Below, one piece after another: positions 11,535 to 21,478 of a DNA stretch of 64,000 nucleotides. Position numbers and translations under genes: made by a program. The stretch comes from [Pantoea] beijingensis (GTDB lineage Bacteria > Pseudomonadota > Gammaproteobacteria > Enterobacterales > Enterobacteriaceae). The stretch covers positions 3,100,001-3,164,000 of the forward strand of contig NZ_CP071409.1 in assembly GCF_022647505.1 (NCBI RefSeq), read 5' to 3'. Position 1 is the first letter of the stretch. Each line of letters starts with the position of its first letter. Under the pieces are notes generated by a model. It saw only the letters and a list, made by a program, of their open reading frames with translations, searched no databases and was not told the origin of the DNA.

Positions 11535-11560
11535 ACGGACCTTAGCCCGCTAAGGTCCGT
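11535..11560. other. Perfect 10-base-stem hairpin ahead of frr
   Basis: ACGGACCTTA and TAAGGTCCGT form a perfect stem with the six-base loop GCCCGC. It lies 30 bases upstream of the frr start. Read on the minus strand there is no T-run after it, so it looks like a leader hairpin or processing site rather than a terminator. Confidence 0.4.
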
Positions 11561-11575
11561 TTGAATAATGTCGAT

Positions 11576-11688
11576 TATACCCTAAATAATGCATGTTGCA
11601 TTAAGGACACGAACCGGTAAGTCCCAAACAGCAGGTAAACTATACGTCGGGACTGAGAAACCTGCAGTCTGCATTATGGCGGGGTATA
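11576..11688. repeat. ERIC element (diverged) in pyrH-frr spacer
   Basis: The element begins TTATACCCTAAATAAT and ends GGCGGGGTATA, the typical ERIC termini, with an imperfectly palindromic centre of about 113 bases. The centre has drifted from the ERIC consensus but keeps the GTAAGTC-type core. It lies between two cotranscribed essential genes. Confidence 0.7.
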
Positions 11689-11702
11689 CGCCTCGGCTGA
11701 TA

Positions 11703-12428
11703 TCAGTGTGTGATCAGCGTGCCTTCTTTTTCACCCATAACAACGCGACGCAATGCCCCTGGCTTATTCATATTAAACACCCGAATTGGCAATTGGTGAT
11801 CACGCGCCAGAGTGAATGCGGCTAAATCCATCACTTTCAGCTCACGCTCCAGTACATCCTGGTAGCTGATCTGTTCGTAAAGCGTTGCATCCGGGTTCTT
11901 CACCGGATCTGCCGAGTAAACACCATCAACTTTCGTCGCTTTTAGCACCACATCGGCTTCGATCTCAATACCGCGTAAACAGGCAGCAGAATCAGTGGTA
12001 AAAAATGGGTTACCGGTGCCGGCGGAGAAAATCACGACACGATTATTGCGAAGTTGACTGATAGCTTCAGCCCAGCTGTAGTTATCACACACGCCGTTTA
12101 GTGGGATAGCTGACATTAAGCGTGCATTCACATAGGCACGATGCAGTGCGTCGCGCATGGCAAGTCCATTCATGACGGTTGCCAACATTCCCATGTGATC
12201 GCCTACAACGCGATTCATTCCAGCCTGTGCCAAGCCAGCGCCACGGAAAAGGTTACCACCACCGATCACCACACCAACCTGAATGCCCAGCTCGACCAGC
12301 TCTTTTACTTCTTGCGCCATGCGATCGAGTACGCTTGCGTCGATACCAAAACCTTCGGCACCTTGCAGTGCTTCACCACTGAGTTTTAGCAGGATACGTT
12401 GATATACAGGTTTTGCATTGGTAGCCAT
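11703..12428 (-). CDS. pyrH: UMP kinase PyrH
   Basis: PyrH is the hexameric bacterial UMP kinase (amino-acid kinase fold) that makes UDP from UMP, activated by GTP and inhibited by UTP. With the start at [10 protein letters not shown] it has 241 residues, identical to E. coli. Motifs include LLKLSGEAL (ATP phosphate binding), [10 protein letters not shown] (UMP binding), [15 protein letters not shown] and the C-terminal [13 protein letters not shown]. An ATG two codons upstream (12434) has a better-spaced AGGA, so a 243-residue form is possible; conservation favours the shorter one. Confidence 0.97.
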   Translation of the reverse strand: MATNAKPVYQRILLKLSGEALQGAEGFGIDASVLDRMAQEVKELVELGIQVGVVIGGGNLFRGAGLAQAGMNRVVGDHMGMLATVMNGLAMRDALHRAYVNARLMSAIPLNGVCDNYSWAEAISQLRNNRVVIFSAGTGNPFFTTDSAACLRGIEIEADVVLKATKVDGVYSADPVKNPDATLYEQISYQDVLERELKVMDLAAFTLARDHQLPIRVFNMNKPGALRRVVMGEKEGTLITH

Positions 12429-12548
12429 GGTCATTTTTTCCTGGAAGCTATCATCGAAAAGGAGGAGTTAAATCTGCTGTATCATCCATGTAGCCAAAAC
12501 AAATTACTATTGGGATGAGACTGAAAATGCGTTGCGCGACTGACGGAC

Positions 12549-12575
12549 AAAAAAGAACCGCCATTCGGCGGCTCT
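12549..12575 (-). terminator. Intrinsic terminator after tsf
   Basis: On the minus strand an AGAGCCGCC/GGCGGTTCT stem (one G-U pair, four-base loop) is followed by a run of six T. It lies immediately after the tsf stop, so rpsB-tsf transcripts should end here and pyrH should use its own promoter. Confidence 0.85.
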
Positions 12576-12587
12576 TTCAGACCATGA

Positions 12588-13436
12588 TTACTGCTTAGAC
12601 ATGGCCGCAACTTCTGCTGCGAAGTCGCTTTCAACTTTCTCAATGCCTTCACCCACTTCAAAGCGGATAAAGTTAATGACATCGGCGTTTTTCTCTTTCA
12701 GCAACTGACCAACGGTTTTGCTTGGGTCCATAACAAAGTTCTGACCGGTGAGTGAAACCTCGCCAGTAAACTTCTTCATGCGGCCTTCAACCATTTTCTC
12801 GGCGATTTCACGCGGTTTGCCAGACTGCATTGCGATATCCAGCTGGATCTGATGCTCACGAGCAACAACGTCTGCAGAAACATCTTCAGGCTTAACGTAT
12901 TCTGGTTTGCTGGCAGCAATGTGCATAGCGATCTGTTTAACCAGCTCTTCATCAGCGCCTGTTGCAGAAACCAGCACACCGATACGTACACCGTGCAGGT
13001 AACTTCCCAGAACATCGCCTTCCAGCACAGAGATACGACGAATATTGATGTTTTCACCAATTTTCGCTACCAGCGCTACACGCTGATCTTCGAATTTCGC
13101 TTTCAGCACGTCGATATCAGTAATGCGCTCAGCCACTGCGGCAGCAATCACTTCGTCACCGAATGCTTTAAAGCCAGCATCTTTCGCTACGAAGTCAGTC
13201 TGACAGTTCAGCTCAAGGATAACACCGTAGTTACCGTCGATTTTAGTCAGAATGATACCGTCAGCAGCAACGTTGCCCGCTTTCTTAGCAGCTTTAGCCT
13301 GGCCAGACTTACGCATGTTATCGATAGCCAGTTCAATGTCGCCATTCGCTTCGGTCAGCGCTTTTTTACAATCCATCATGCCAGCGCCAGTGCGCTCGCG
13401 CAGGTCTTTTACCAGAGCAGCGGTAATTTCAGCCAT
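12588..13436 (-). CDS. tsf: Elongation factor Ts
   Basis: EF-Ts is the nucleotide exchange factor that regenerates EF-Tu-GTP. It has 282 residues (E. coli 283). The UBA-like N-terminus is [20 protein letters not shown], and the conserved TDFVAKD motif that inserts into EF-Tu is present ([10 protein letters not shown]). The dimerisation and coiled-coil regions follow, and the chain ends [11 protein letters not shown]. It is the second gene of the rpsB-tsf operon, here separated from rpsB by 341 bases that include an ERIC element and a terminator-like hairpin. Confidence 0.99.
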   Translation of the reverse strand: MAEITAALVKDLRERTGAGMMDCKKALTEANGDIELAIDNMRKSGQAKAAKKAGNVAADGIILTKIDGNYGVILELNCQTDFVAKDAGFKAFGDEVIAAAVAERITDIDVLKAKFEDQRVALVAKIGENINIRRISVLEGDVLGSYLHGVRIGVLVSATGADEELVKQIAMHIAASKPEYVKPEDVSADVVAREHQIQLDIAMQSGKPREIAEKMVEGRMKKFTGEVSLTGQNFVMDPSKTVGQLLKEKNADVINFIRFEVGEGIEKVESDFAAEVAAMSKQ

Positions 13437-13560
13437 TCTTTATTCCTCGGTTAACTGTGAACTTGCTTATCACCATCGGCACGATCGTCATAAACAGAGT
13501 TTAATTCGCAGAAGATTTACGCTACCCCGCCCGGCAATGTGCCTGGCAAAGCAGACTTTA

Positions 13561-13587
13561 AAAAATAAAGGGGCCCTGATGGCCCCT
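13561..13587 (-). terminator. Hairpin with U-run in the rpsB-tsf spacer (attenuator)
   Basis: On the minus strand AGGGGCC/GGCCCCT form a 7-base stem with a five-base loop, followed by a TTTATTTTT tail. Because it lies between rpsB and tsf of one operon, it probably acts as a partial terminator that sets the S2 to EF-Ts ratio. Confidence 0.7.
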
Positions 13588-13597
13588 TACAGATACG

Positions 13598-13716
13598 ATA
13601 CCCTAAATAATTCGGGTTACAGAAAAGCGACAGCTCATCGAACCTTCGACCGCTTACTTAAAGAAACGGACAGAATACAAGAGCTAACGCACATGCAACT
13701 TGAAATATAACGGGTT
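13598..13716. repeat. ERIC element in rpsB-tsf spacer
   Basis: The left end ATACCCTAAATAATTCGGGT and the right part AACGCACATGCAACTTGAA, then ACGGGT, are near-consensus ERIC termini, about 119 bases apart. The centre is diverged. It is transcribed within the rpsB-tsf operon, upstream of the attenuator-like hairpin. Confidence 0.8.
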
Positions 13717-13777
13717 TATCTGGTTCTAAGGGCTATAACCTGCCACACACGAGTATGACAGGTTTTAATCAGCCTTA

Positions 13778-14622
<845 letters not shown>

Positions 14623-14693
14623 TATTTACACATAGTGAGATTTATGCGGTTCTCTTCGTGCGACACATACCGCACAGAGAATCGTCGGCGCGC

Positions 14694-14723
14694 TTTATAC
14701 CATAAAGACGAAAAGGACGCCAA
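14694..14723 (-). promoter_or_regulatory. Probable rpsB promoter (sigma-70 type)
   Basis: On the minus strand TTGGCG (-35) and TATAAA (-10) are separated by 18 bases. They are followed by a very GC-rich discriminator (GCGCGCCG), as expected for a ribosomal-protein promoter under stringent control. Transcription from it would include the t44 leader. Confidence 0.65.
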
Positions 14724-14841
14724 TAATTGTTGGTTCAGCGAGCACGCCGCAATCTGCATTTGGCAGTACCAAAACAGGCTGCTAACATTGCACCAACTAT
14801 TTTATTATTGTCGAAAATGACGGCAACTGCGGACAAAATTA

Positions 14842-15636
14842 ATGGCTATTACAATTAAAACCCCTGAAGAGATCGAAAAGATGCGCGTCGCTGGACGTCT
14901 TGCAGCCGAAGTGCTGGAGATGATTGAGCCACATGTTGTCCCTGGCATTACGACTGCCGAACTGGATCGTATTTGTGACGATTATATTGTGAATAAACAG
15001 CAGGCTATTTCCGCTTGCCTTGGCTATCACGGTTTTCCAAAATCCGTTTGTATTTCCGTTAACGAAGTGGTTTGTCACGGTATTCCAAGTGATGACAAAA
15101 TTCTCAAAGACGGTGATATCGTCAATATCGATGTAACCGTGATTAAAGATGAATATCACGGCGATACGTCAAAAATGTTCATTGTCGGTAAACCAACGAT
15201 TCAGGGCGAACGTTTATGCCGCGTAACGCAGGAAAGCCTCTATCTGGCGCTGCGCATGGTAAAACCGGGTATTCGTCTGCGTACGCTGGGCCGTGAGATT
15301 CAGAAGTACGTGGAAGCGCAGGATTTTTCCGTGGTACGTGAATACTGTGGCCACGGTATTGGTAAAGGCTTTCATGAAGAACCACAGGTTTTACATTATG
15401 ACGCCGATGATGGCGGCGTGGTGCTGCAAGTCGGCATGACATTCACTATCGAACCCATGGTGAACGCCGGGGATTATCGTATTCGCAGTATGAAAGATGG
15501 CTGGACAGTAAAAACCAAAGATCGCAGCCTGTCAGCGCAATATGAGCATACTATTGCCGTAACTGAAAACGGTTGCGAGATTTTGACGTTGCGTAAAGAT
15601 GATACGATCGAAGCGCATCTGATTGCCCAGGACTAA
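14842..15636 (+). CDS. map: Methionine aminopeptidase, type I
   Basis: MAP removes the initiator methionine from nascent proteins when the second residue is small. It has 264 residues, the E. coli length. The dinuclear metal ligands are recognisable in VNIDVTVIKDEYHGDTS (two Asp), EYCGHGIGKGFHEEP (His), FTIEPMVNAG (Glu) and YEHTIAVTENG. It is divergent from rpsB across a 338-base region. In E. coli map is followed closely by glnD; here 954 bases separate map from the assigned glnD start. Confidence 0.99.
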   Translation: MAITIKTPEEIEKMRVAGRLAAEVLEMIEPHVVPGITTAELDRICDDYIVNKQQAISACLGYHGFPKSVCISVNEVVCHGIPSDDKILKDGDIVNIDVTVIKDEYHGDTSKMFIVGKPTIQGERLCRVTQESLYLALRMVKPGIRLRTLGREIQKYVEAQDFSVVREYCGHGIGKGFHEEPQVLHYDADDGGVVLQVGMTFTIEPMVNAGDYRIRSMKDGWTVKTKDRSLSAQYEHTIAVTENGCEILTLRKDDTIEAHLIAQD

Positions 15637-15654
15637 CAGGGGGATGCACCCGTC

Positions 15655-16325
15655 AGGCTAAGGGCTTAACGGCAATGGCCGTTCCACTCCAGTTACCACT
15701 GAGTGTTCACGCCAGAGGCGGTACCGTTCATCTTAGATGACCAGGCTGGTCCGGGGTGGTTGCTCGGGCTCGGGCTGATGCTTTAACGGCTAAAAGCCAT
15801 TCCGCTCATCCTTCGAATGACCAGGCTGGGCCGGTCAGCGCCGGCCCAGCACCCGCGCTTTTCGACAGCCTTCCCGCCCGCGACGCGGGTTCCTTAGTCA
15901 GAAAGCCAAATTGCCGTGCCGCTCGCGATTCGCCCTCCCTGGCCCTGCGCTCCCTCTCATCGCCTTCCCTGGCGATTCGCACGACTTTGTCTCCCTTCCT
16001 CAGCGCTATGGATGTCTCTGAAAGCTCAAATTCAACACCAAACAAAGATAAAAAGACAAAAAAGACAAACCAAAGAAATCGATGGTGAGGTGTGGGGAGC
16101 ATCGTCCGTAGCGCCGAGTGGATGAGCGCTTCCGGGAGGAGCCGCATGGACGCGGCGAGAGAGCGTGCTGAGCAGGAGCGAATCACGCCCGGTCCGTCAG
16201 GATGCGTGAAGACGTGAGGGAACCGCGCAGCGGCGGGAAAGCCGACAGAGACCGGGGCGGCTGCCGTCCCCTTGTCGTTCGCCTGCACGAAGGCAGAAAC
16301 AGCCACCATTCTGCTGGCGAGCGAA
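15655..16325. other. Structured map-glnD insert without a recognised gene
   Basis: About 670 bases replace the short E. coli spacer. Two related modules occur: at 15668-15760 and 15784-15850, each with an AACGGC-type inverted repeat, then a GATGACCAGGCTGG-like motif. The second ends in a perfect 10-base stem GCTGGGCCGG/CCGGCCCAGC (15825-15850). A long GC-rich purine/pyrimidine-asymmetric part follows, interrupted by an A-rich patch near 16035-16080. A 208-codon minus-strand open frame spans 15806-16432, but its start falls inside an ERIC element and its composition (Arg, Ala, Glu-rich) looks like chance coding of GC-rich DNA. No protein family was recognised. Confidence 0.4.
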
Positions 16326-16452
16326 TATACCCTAAATAATTCAGGCTGCCTCTGCGTTGGCTTTCCTCGCTCATCCCGGTCACTTACTTCAGTAAACTCC
16401 CGGGAATGGGCTGCGTCACCGCCTTGATGCAACCCGAATTATTTAGGGTATA
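16326..16452. repeat. Complete ERIC element upstream of glnD
   Basis: This 127-base imperfect palindrome has near-perfect termini (TATACCCTAAATAATTC and GAATTATTTAGGGTATA). The core carries the reverse complement of the ERIC centre (GTCACTTACTTCAGTAAACT, CCCGGGA). It is the best preserved ERIC copy in the window and borders the structured map-glnD insert. Confidence 0.88.
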
Positions 16453-16590
16453 AATGCACTTAACCTGTGGCAGCCAGACCGTTGCAACCTTTGTATAAGT
16501 AATCGGGCTTTTCCCGCCGATTTTTTTATGCTGATATGGCTGACGGGCACAACCTATCGCCCGCGTAGAGACCAGGAGAATGTTGTTCCG

Positions 16591-19233
16591 ATGACCGATG
16601 CAACCCTGAACCGCCTGTCCACGTCGCCAATTGACTGGGATGATACAAACCTGACCCGCGAACAGTTGAAGCCGCATATTGAGGCGTTCCAACACCAACT
16701 CGGCCATGCTTTTGATGCGGGCGAACCGGTAGAAGCGCTGATTGACGCACGAACGCATTTTATTGATGCGCTGCTCAGACGCCTGTGGCGTTTCTATGGC
16801 TTCGATAGGATGAACGATATTGCATTGGTCGCCGTCGGTGGATATGGGCGCGGAGAACTCCATCCCCTTTCGGATGTTGACGTGTTAGTTCTGAGTCGTA
16901 AACCGCTTGCCGAAGATGCAGCCAGGTCAGTGGGTGAGCTGCTAACGTTGATGTGGGATCTGAAACTGGAGGTAGGTCACAGCGTTCGCACGCTGGAGGA
17001 GTGCCTGCTCGAAGGGCTTTCCGATCTCACGATAGCCACCAATCTGATTGAATCACGCATGCTAATTGGTGATGTGGCACTCTTCCTCGAAATGCAGAAA
17101 AATGTGTTCAGCGACGGATTCTGGCCCTCAGCCCGCTTCTTTGCCGCCAAAATTGAAGAACAACAGGAACGCCATAAACGCTACCATGGCACCAGTTACA
17201 ACCTTGAACCTGATATCAAAAGTAGTCCCGGTGGATTACGTGATATCCATACTTTGCTATGGGTTGCACGGCGCCATTTTGGTGCTACCTCGCTAAATGA
17301 GATGGTCGGTTTTGGTTTTCTTACCGAAGCGGAACGCAATGAGATCAACGAGTGCCAAAGCGTTTTATGGCGCATTCGCTTTGCTCTCCATTTAACCTTG
17401 AATCGCTACGATAATCGTCTGCTGTTTGATCGCCAGCTTAACGTTGCCCAGCGCCTGAGTTATCAGGGGGAAGGAAATGCACCCGTTGAGCGCATGATGA
17501 AAGACTTCTACCGCGTCACCCATCGTATTGGCGAATTGAATCACATGCTATTACAGCTGTTTGATGAAGCTATTCTTGCGCTGGGTGCCGATGAAAAGCC
17601 GCGACCAATCGATAACGATTTTCAGCTCCGCGGTACGCTTATCGATCTTCGTGACGAAACACTCTTCACTCGGCAGCCAGAAGCCATTTTACGCATGTTC
17701 TATACCATGGTGCGTAATCCTGCCATTACGGGGATTTATTCCACTACGTTGCGTCAACTGCGATATGCGCGCCGTCATCTGAAGCAGCCCCTCGTGAATA
17801 TTCCTGAGGCGCGCCGTCTCTTCATGGCTATTTTGCGCCATCCAGGTGCTGTAAGTCGTGCTCTGGTCCCGATGCATCGTCACAGCGTATTGTGGGCCTA
17901 TATGCCACAGTGGGGAAATATTGTCGGGCAGATGCAATTTGACCTGTTTCATGCCTATACCGTAGATGAACACACTATTCGCGTGCTGCAAAAACTCGAA
18001 AGCTTCGCCGACGAAAAAACACGCCCTCAACATCCCCTGTGCGTTGAACTCTGGCCACGCCTGCCGCAGCTCGAGTTACTCTTAATGGCAGCGTTATTTC
18101 ACGATATCGCCAAGGGTCGCGGTGGCGATCACTCAATCCTGGGCGCACATGACGTCTTAGAATTCGCTGAAATGCACGGACTCAATTCCCGGGAAACACA
18201 GTTGGTCGCCTGGTTAGTCCGCCACCATCTGCTCATGTCGGTTACCGCGCAGCGTCGTGATATTCAGGACCCTACCGTCATTCAACAATTTGCTGAAATA
18301 ATGCAGAACGAAAATCATCTGCGCTATCTGGTGTGCTTAACGGTCGCCGATATTTGTGCCACCAATGGAAATCTGTGGAATAGCTGGAAACAGAGCCTGC
18401 TGCGTGAACTGTTTTTTGCCACTGAGAAACAGCTGCGACGGGGAATGGAAAATAGTCCCGACCTGCGCGAACGCGTCCGCCACCATCGCCTGCAAGCACT
18501 TGCGCTGCTACGGATGGATAATATTGATGAGGAAGCGCTCCACCTTATCTGGGGGCGCTGTCGTGCCGACTATTTCCTACGCCATACACCAAATCAGTTA
18601 GCCTGGCACGCACGCCATCTGATGCAACACGATTTGAAAAAACCGCTGGTGCTGGTTAGCCCACAGGCGACGCGTGGCGGTACGGAGATTTTTATCTGGA
18701 GCCCTGACCGACCTTATCTGTTTGCTACCGTCGCCGGTGAACTGGATCGTCGTAACCTTAGCGTGCATGACGCACAAATTTTTACCAGCCGTGATGGTAT
18801 GGCGATGGATACCTTTATTGTACTGGAGCCGGATGGCAGCCCACTCTCACCCGATCGCCACCAAATGATTTGCGAGGCGCTGGAGCAGGCGATTACGCAA
18901 ACACGTTGGGTGCCACCGCGCATGCGCCGCCAGTCAGCGAAACTGAAGCATTTTAGCGTCGATACTGAAGTGCGTTTTTTGACTTCACATAACGAACGCC
19001 GGACCTGGCTCGAACTTGTCGCACTGGATCAGCCCGGTTTGCTGGCTCGGGTAGGGGAAGTGTTTGCTGATTTAGGCGTTTCACTGCATGGCGCACGCAT
19101 TAGCACCATCGGTGAACGCGTAGAGGATCTCTTTATTCTGGCCAACAGCGATCGCCGTGCACTGGATGAAGAATTACGTGAAGTACTGCAACAACGGTTG
19201 ACAGAGGCACTGAATCCAAACGATAAAGTGTGA
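16591..19233 (+). CDS. glnD: Bifunctional PII uridylyltransferase / UMP-removing enzyme GlnD
   Basis: GlnD senses glutamine and uridylylates or deuridylylates the PII proteins, controlling nitrogen assimilation. It has 880 residues (E. coli 890). The nucleotidyltransferase motif is [20 protein letters not shown] in the N-terminal fifth. The HD domain for UMP removal is in [20 protein letters not shown] near the middle. Two ACT domains ([17 protein letters not shown] and [15 protein letters not shown]) close the protein. The ATG at 16591 is chosen because AGGAG lies 12 bases upstream and the N-terminus aligns with the family; an in-frame ATG at 16528 has no ribosome site. Confidence 0.97.
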   Translation: MTDATLNRLSTSPIDWDDTNLTREQLKPHIEAFQHQLGHAFDAGEPVEALIDARTHFIDALLRRLWRFYGFDRMNDIALVAVGGYGRGELHPLSDVDVLVLSRKPLAEDAARSVGELLTLMWDLKLEVGHSVRTLEECLLEGLSDLTIATNLIESRMLIGDVALFLEMQKNVFSDGFWPSARFFAAKIEEQQERHKRYHGTSYNLEPDIKSSPGGLRDIHTLLWVARRHFGATSLNEMVGFGFLTEAERNEINECQSVLWRIRFALHLTLNRYDNRLLFDRQLNVAQRLSYQGEGNAPVERMMKDFYRVTHRIGELNHMLLQLFDEAILALGADEKPRPIDNDFQLRGTLIDLRDETLFTRQPEAILRMFYTMVRNPAITGIYSTTLRQLRYARRHLKQPLVNIPEARRLFMAILRHPGAVSRALVPMHRHSVLWAYMPQWGNIVGQMQFDLFHAYTVDEHTIRVLQKLESFADEKTRPQHPLCVELWPRLPQLELLLMAALFHDIAKGRGGDHSILGAHDVLEFAEMHGLNSRETQLVAWLVRHHLLMSVTAQRRDIQDPTVIQQFAEIMQNENHLRYLVCLTVADICATNGNLWNSWKQSLLRELFFATEKQLRRGMENSPDLRERVRHHRLQALALLRMDNIDEEALHLIWGRCRADYFLRHTPNQLAWHARHLMQHDLKKPLVLVSPQATRGGTEIFIWSPDRPYLFATVAGELDRRNLSVHDAQIFTSRDGMAMDTFIVLEPDGSPLSPDRHQMICEALEQAITQTRWVPPRMRRQSAKLKHFSVDTEVRFLTSHNERRTWLELVALDQPGLLARVGEVFADLGVSLHGARISTIGERVEDLFILANSDRRALDEELREVLQQRLTEALNPNDKV

Positions 19234-19348
19234 CCCGAATTGATTTGTTTAACCTCCAGGGCCCGAGGTCAATATCCTCGCGCCGTAGCCGCCAGCATGG
19301 GATTCACTCCCAGGTATGGATGGTGATTTACGATAGGAATGCTATTTA

Positions 19349-20173
19349 ATGCAACAATTACAATCTGTTATCGAATCTGCTTTCGAGCGTCGCGCCGAGA
19401 TTACGCCCGCCAACGTGGATACGGTAACGCGTGAAGCCGTTAACCAGGTAATTAGCTATCTGGACAGCGGAGCGCTACGCGTTGCCGATAAAATTGATGG
19501 TCAGTGGGTCACCCACCAGTGGCTGAAAAAGGCAGTATTGCTCTCTTTTCGTATCAATGACAACCAGGTGATCGAGGGTGCAGAGAGCCGCTATTTCGAT
19601 AAAGTGCCGATGAAATTTAGCGACTATGATGCCGCTCGCTTTCAGAAGGAAGGTTTTCGTGTTGTGCCGCCCGCAGCCGTGCGTCAGGGTGCTTTCATCG
19701 CTCGTAACACCGTATTAATGCCCTCTTACGTCAACATTGGTGCTTACGTTGACGAAGGTTCAATGGTTGATACCTGGGCAACCGTCGGCTCCTGTGCACA
19801 AATTGGTAAAAATGTGCATCTTTCTGGTGGTGTAGGCATCGGAGGCGTGCTGGAGCCGCTGCAGGCCAATCCCACGATTATCGAAGATAACTGCTTCATC
19901 GGTGCGCGTTCTGAAATCGTTGAAGGGGTGATTGTTGAAGAAGGTGCTGTTATTTCGATGGGGGTTTACATCGGTCAGAGCACCAAGATTTACGATCGAG
20001 AAACCGGTGAGGTTCACTACGGTCGTGTACCTGCGGGTTCTGTCGTGGTATCAGGTAATCTGCCATCAAAAGACGGTAGCTACAGCTTATACTGCGCAGT
20101 TATCGTTAAAAAAGTTGACGCGAAAACACGCGGTAAAGTAGGCATTAACGAACTGCTGCGCACCATCGATTAA
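19349..20173 (+). CDS. dapD: Tetrahydrodipicolinate N-succinyltransferase DapD
   Basis: DapD transfers succinyl from succinyl-CoA to tetrahydrodipicolinate in lysine and diaminopimelate synthesis. It has 274 residues, identical in length to E. coli. The start [20 protein letters not shown], the left-handed beta-helix hexapeptides (residues about 105-240, for example [20 protein letters not shown]) and the C-terminal [15 protein letters not shown] are diagnostic. It lies 115 bases after glnD on the same strand and ends at a good intrinsic terminator. Confidence 0.99.
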   Translation: MQQLQSVIESAFERRAEITPANVDTVTREAVNQVISYLDSGALRVADKIDGQWVTHQWLKKAVLLSFRINDNQVIEGAESRYFDKVPMKFSDYDAARFQKEGFRVVPPAAVRQGAFIARNTVLMPSYVNIGAYVDEGSMVDTWATVGSCAQIGKNVHLSGGVGIGGVLEPLQANPTIIEDNCFIGARSEIVEGVIVEEGAVISMGVYIGQSTKIYDRETGEVHYGRVPAGSVVVSGNLPSKDGSYSLYCAVIVKKVDAKTRGKVGINELLRTID

Positions 20174-20180
20174 TCCTCTT

Positions 20181-20210
20181 CGGGCCACTTTCCGTGGCCC
20201 GTAACTTTTT
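20181..20210 (+). terminator. Intrinsic terminator after dapD
   Basis: An 8-base stem CGGGCCAC/GTGGCCCG with a five-base loop starts 8 bases after the stop and is followed by TAACTTTTT. Confidence 0.85.
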
Positions 20211-20485
20211 CTTTACATGGCTTCCGATAAAACCTTTTTCGCGTGGCGAATTAACAGGTGCGTTTGTTCACATTTAAGGCGATAATCCGCGCCAGTTAAT
20301 TATTATCTCTACGACGGTTTCTCCCTTTGCGACTTTATGGTGGCATCATGCACATTAAGTCTGGAGTGAGCTACGTGAAGACAAGGCGTAAGCGCGCAGC
20401 AATCTCATCAGGATTGGAGCACTGCACAACGCAGTATTCACAACGCACAGCCGAATCGACACCAACTTACGAAGGAACTCGTGTT

Positions 20486-20878
20486 ATGTACGACAATTTA
20501 AAGAGCTTAGGCATCTCTAACCCCGATGATATCGATCGTTACAGCCTGCGTCAGGAAGCCAATAATGACATCCTGAAAATCTATTTCCGCAAAGATAAAG
20601 GCGAGTTTTTCGCGAAAAGTGTGAAATTCAAATATCCACGCCAGCGTAAAACTGTAGTCGCCGATAATTTTGGTCAGGGTTATAAAGAAGTACAGGAAAT
20701 CAGCCCTAATCTGCGCTATGTCATTGATGAATTAGATCAGATTTGTCAGCGCGATCAAGTCGAAGTTGATTTGAAACGTAAGATTCTTGATGACTTGCGC
20801 CATCTGGAATCAGTCGTTTCAAATAAGATCACTGAAATTGAATCCGATCTGGAAAAATTAACCCGCAACGGCCGTTAA
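20486..20878 (+). CDS. yaeH: UPF0325 family protein YaeH
   Basis: This is a small cytosolic protein of unknown function, conserved in enterobacteria. It has 130 residues (E. coli 128). [20 protein letters not shown] opens it; the basic middle ([19 protein letters not shown]) and a C-terminal coiled coil ([16 protein letters not shown]) match YaeH throughout. The ATG at 20486 follows GAAGGAACT; a longer in-frame extension to 20327 is not conserved. In E. coli yaeI lies between yaeH and dapD; here it is absent. A tandem repeat array starts 22 bases after the stop. Confidence 0.95.
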   Translation: MYDNLKSLGISNPDDIDRYSLRQEANNDILKIYFRKDKGEFFAKSVKFKYPRQRKTVVADNFGQGYKEVQEISPNLRYVIDELDQICQRDQVEVDLKRKILDDLRHLESVVSNKITEIESDLEKLTRNGR

Positions 20879-20900
20879 TACGCCTTTATTCCTGACAAAT

Positions 20901-21477
20901 GAAGCCAGCCCGATGAGCTTACGCCGGTAAGTGATTCGGGGGGCTGAGCGCAGCCAACACCGCCACGCATCGTGAGATGAAGGGATACCCGAAAGATTTC
21001 AGCGTGTGGCAAGGCGGCAAGCCGAAGCCAGCCCGATGAGCTTACGCCGGTAAGTAATTCGGGGGCTGAGCGCAGCCAACACCGCCACGCATCGTGAGAT
21101 GAAGGGATACCCTAAAGATTTCAGCGTGTGGCAAGGCGGCAAGCCGAAGCCAGCCCGATGAGCTTACGCCGGTAAGTGATTCGGGGGGATGAGCGCAGCC
21201 AACACCGCCACGCATCGTGAGATGAAGGGATACCCGAAAGATTTCAGCCTGTGGCAAGGCGACAAGCCGAAGCCAGCCCGATGAGCTTACGCCGGTAAGT
21301 GATTCGGGGGGGCTGAGCGCAGCCAACACCGCCACGCGTTGTGAGATGAAGGGATACCCGAAAGATTTCAGCGTGTGGCAAGGCGGCAAGCCGAAGCCAG
21401 CCCGATGAGCTTACGCCGGTAAGTGATTCGGGGGGCTGAGCGCAGCCAACACCGCCACGCGTTGAAAGATGAAGGGG
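20901..21477. repeat. Tandem ERIC-like array, four and two-thirds units
   Basis: A 122-124 base unit is repeated head to tail, with unit starts (GAAGCCAGCCCGATGAGC) at 20901, 21024, 21146, 21269 and 21393; the last is cut at about 85 bases. Each unit contains the ERIC junction GATACCCGAAAGATT, the GGCAAGGCGGCAAGCC segment and a strong hairpin CCCGATGAGCTTAC/GTAAGTGATTCGGG. Units are over 95 percent identical by eye, so amplification is recent. The array fills the gap between convergent yaeH and cdaR and ends 2 bases before the cdaR stop codon. Confidence 0.9.
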
Positions 21478-21478
21478 A

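Noticed and set aside
15806..16432. 208-codon minus-strand open frame in the map-glnD insert
   Set aside because: Its first codons translate an ERIC element, its composition follows the GC-rich DNA, there is no ribosome site I trust, and no family was recognised. Kept only as part of a non-coding finding.
20327..20485. 53-codon N-terminal extension of YaeH
   Set aside because: It is absent from the family, and the ATG at 20486 with GAAGGA upstream gives the conserved start.
20901..21477. CRISPR array
   Set aside because: The units are 122-124 bases with no unique spacers between them and no cas genes nearby; this is a tandem palindromic repeat.
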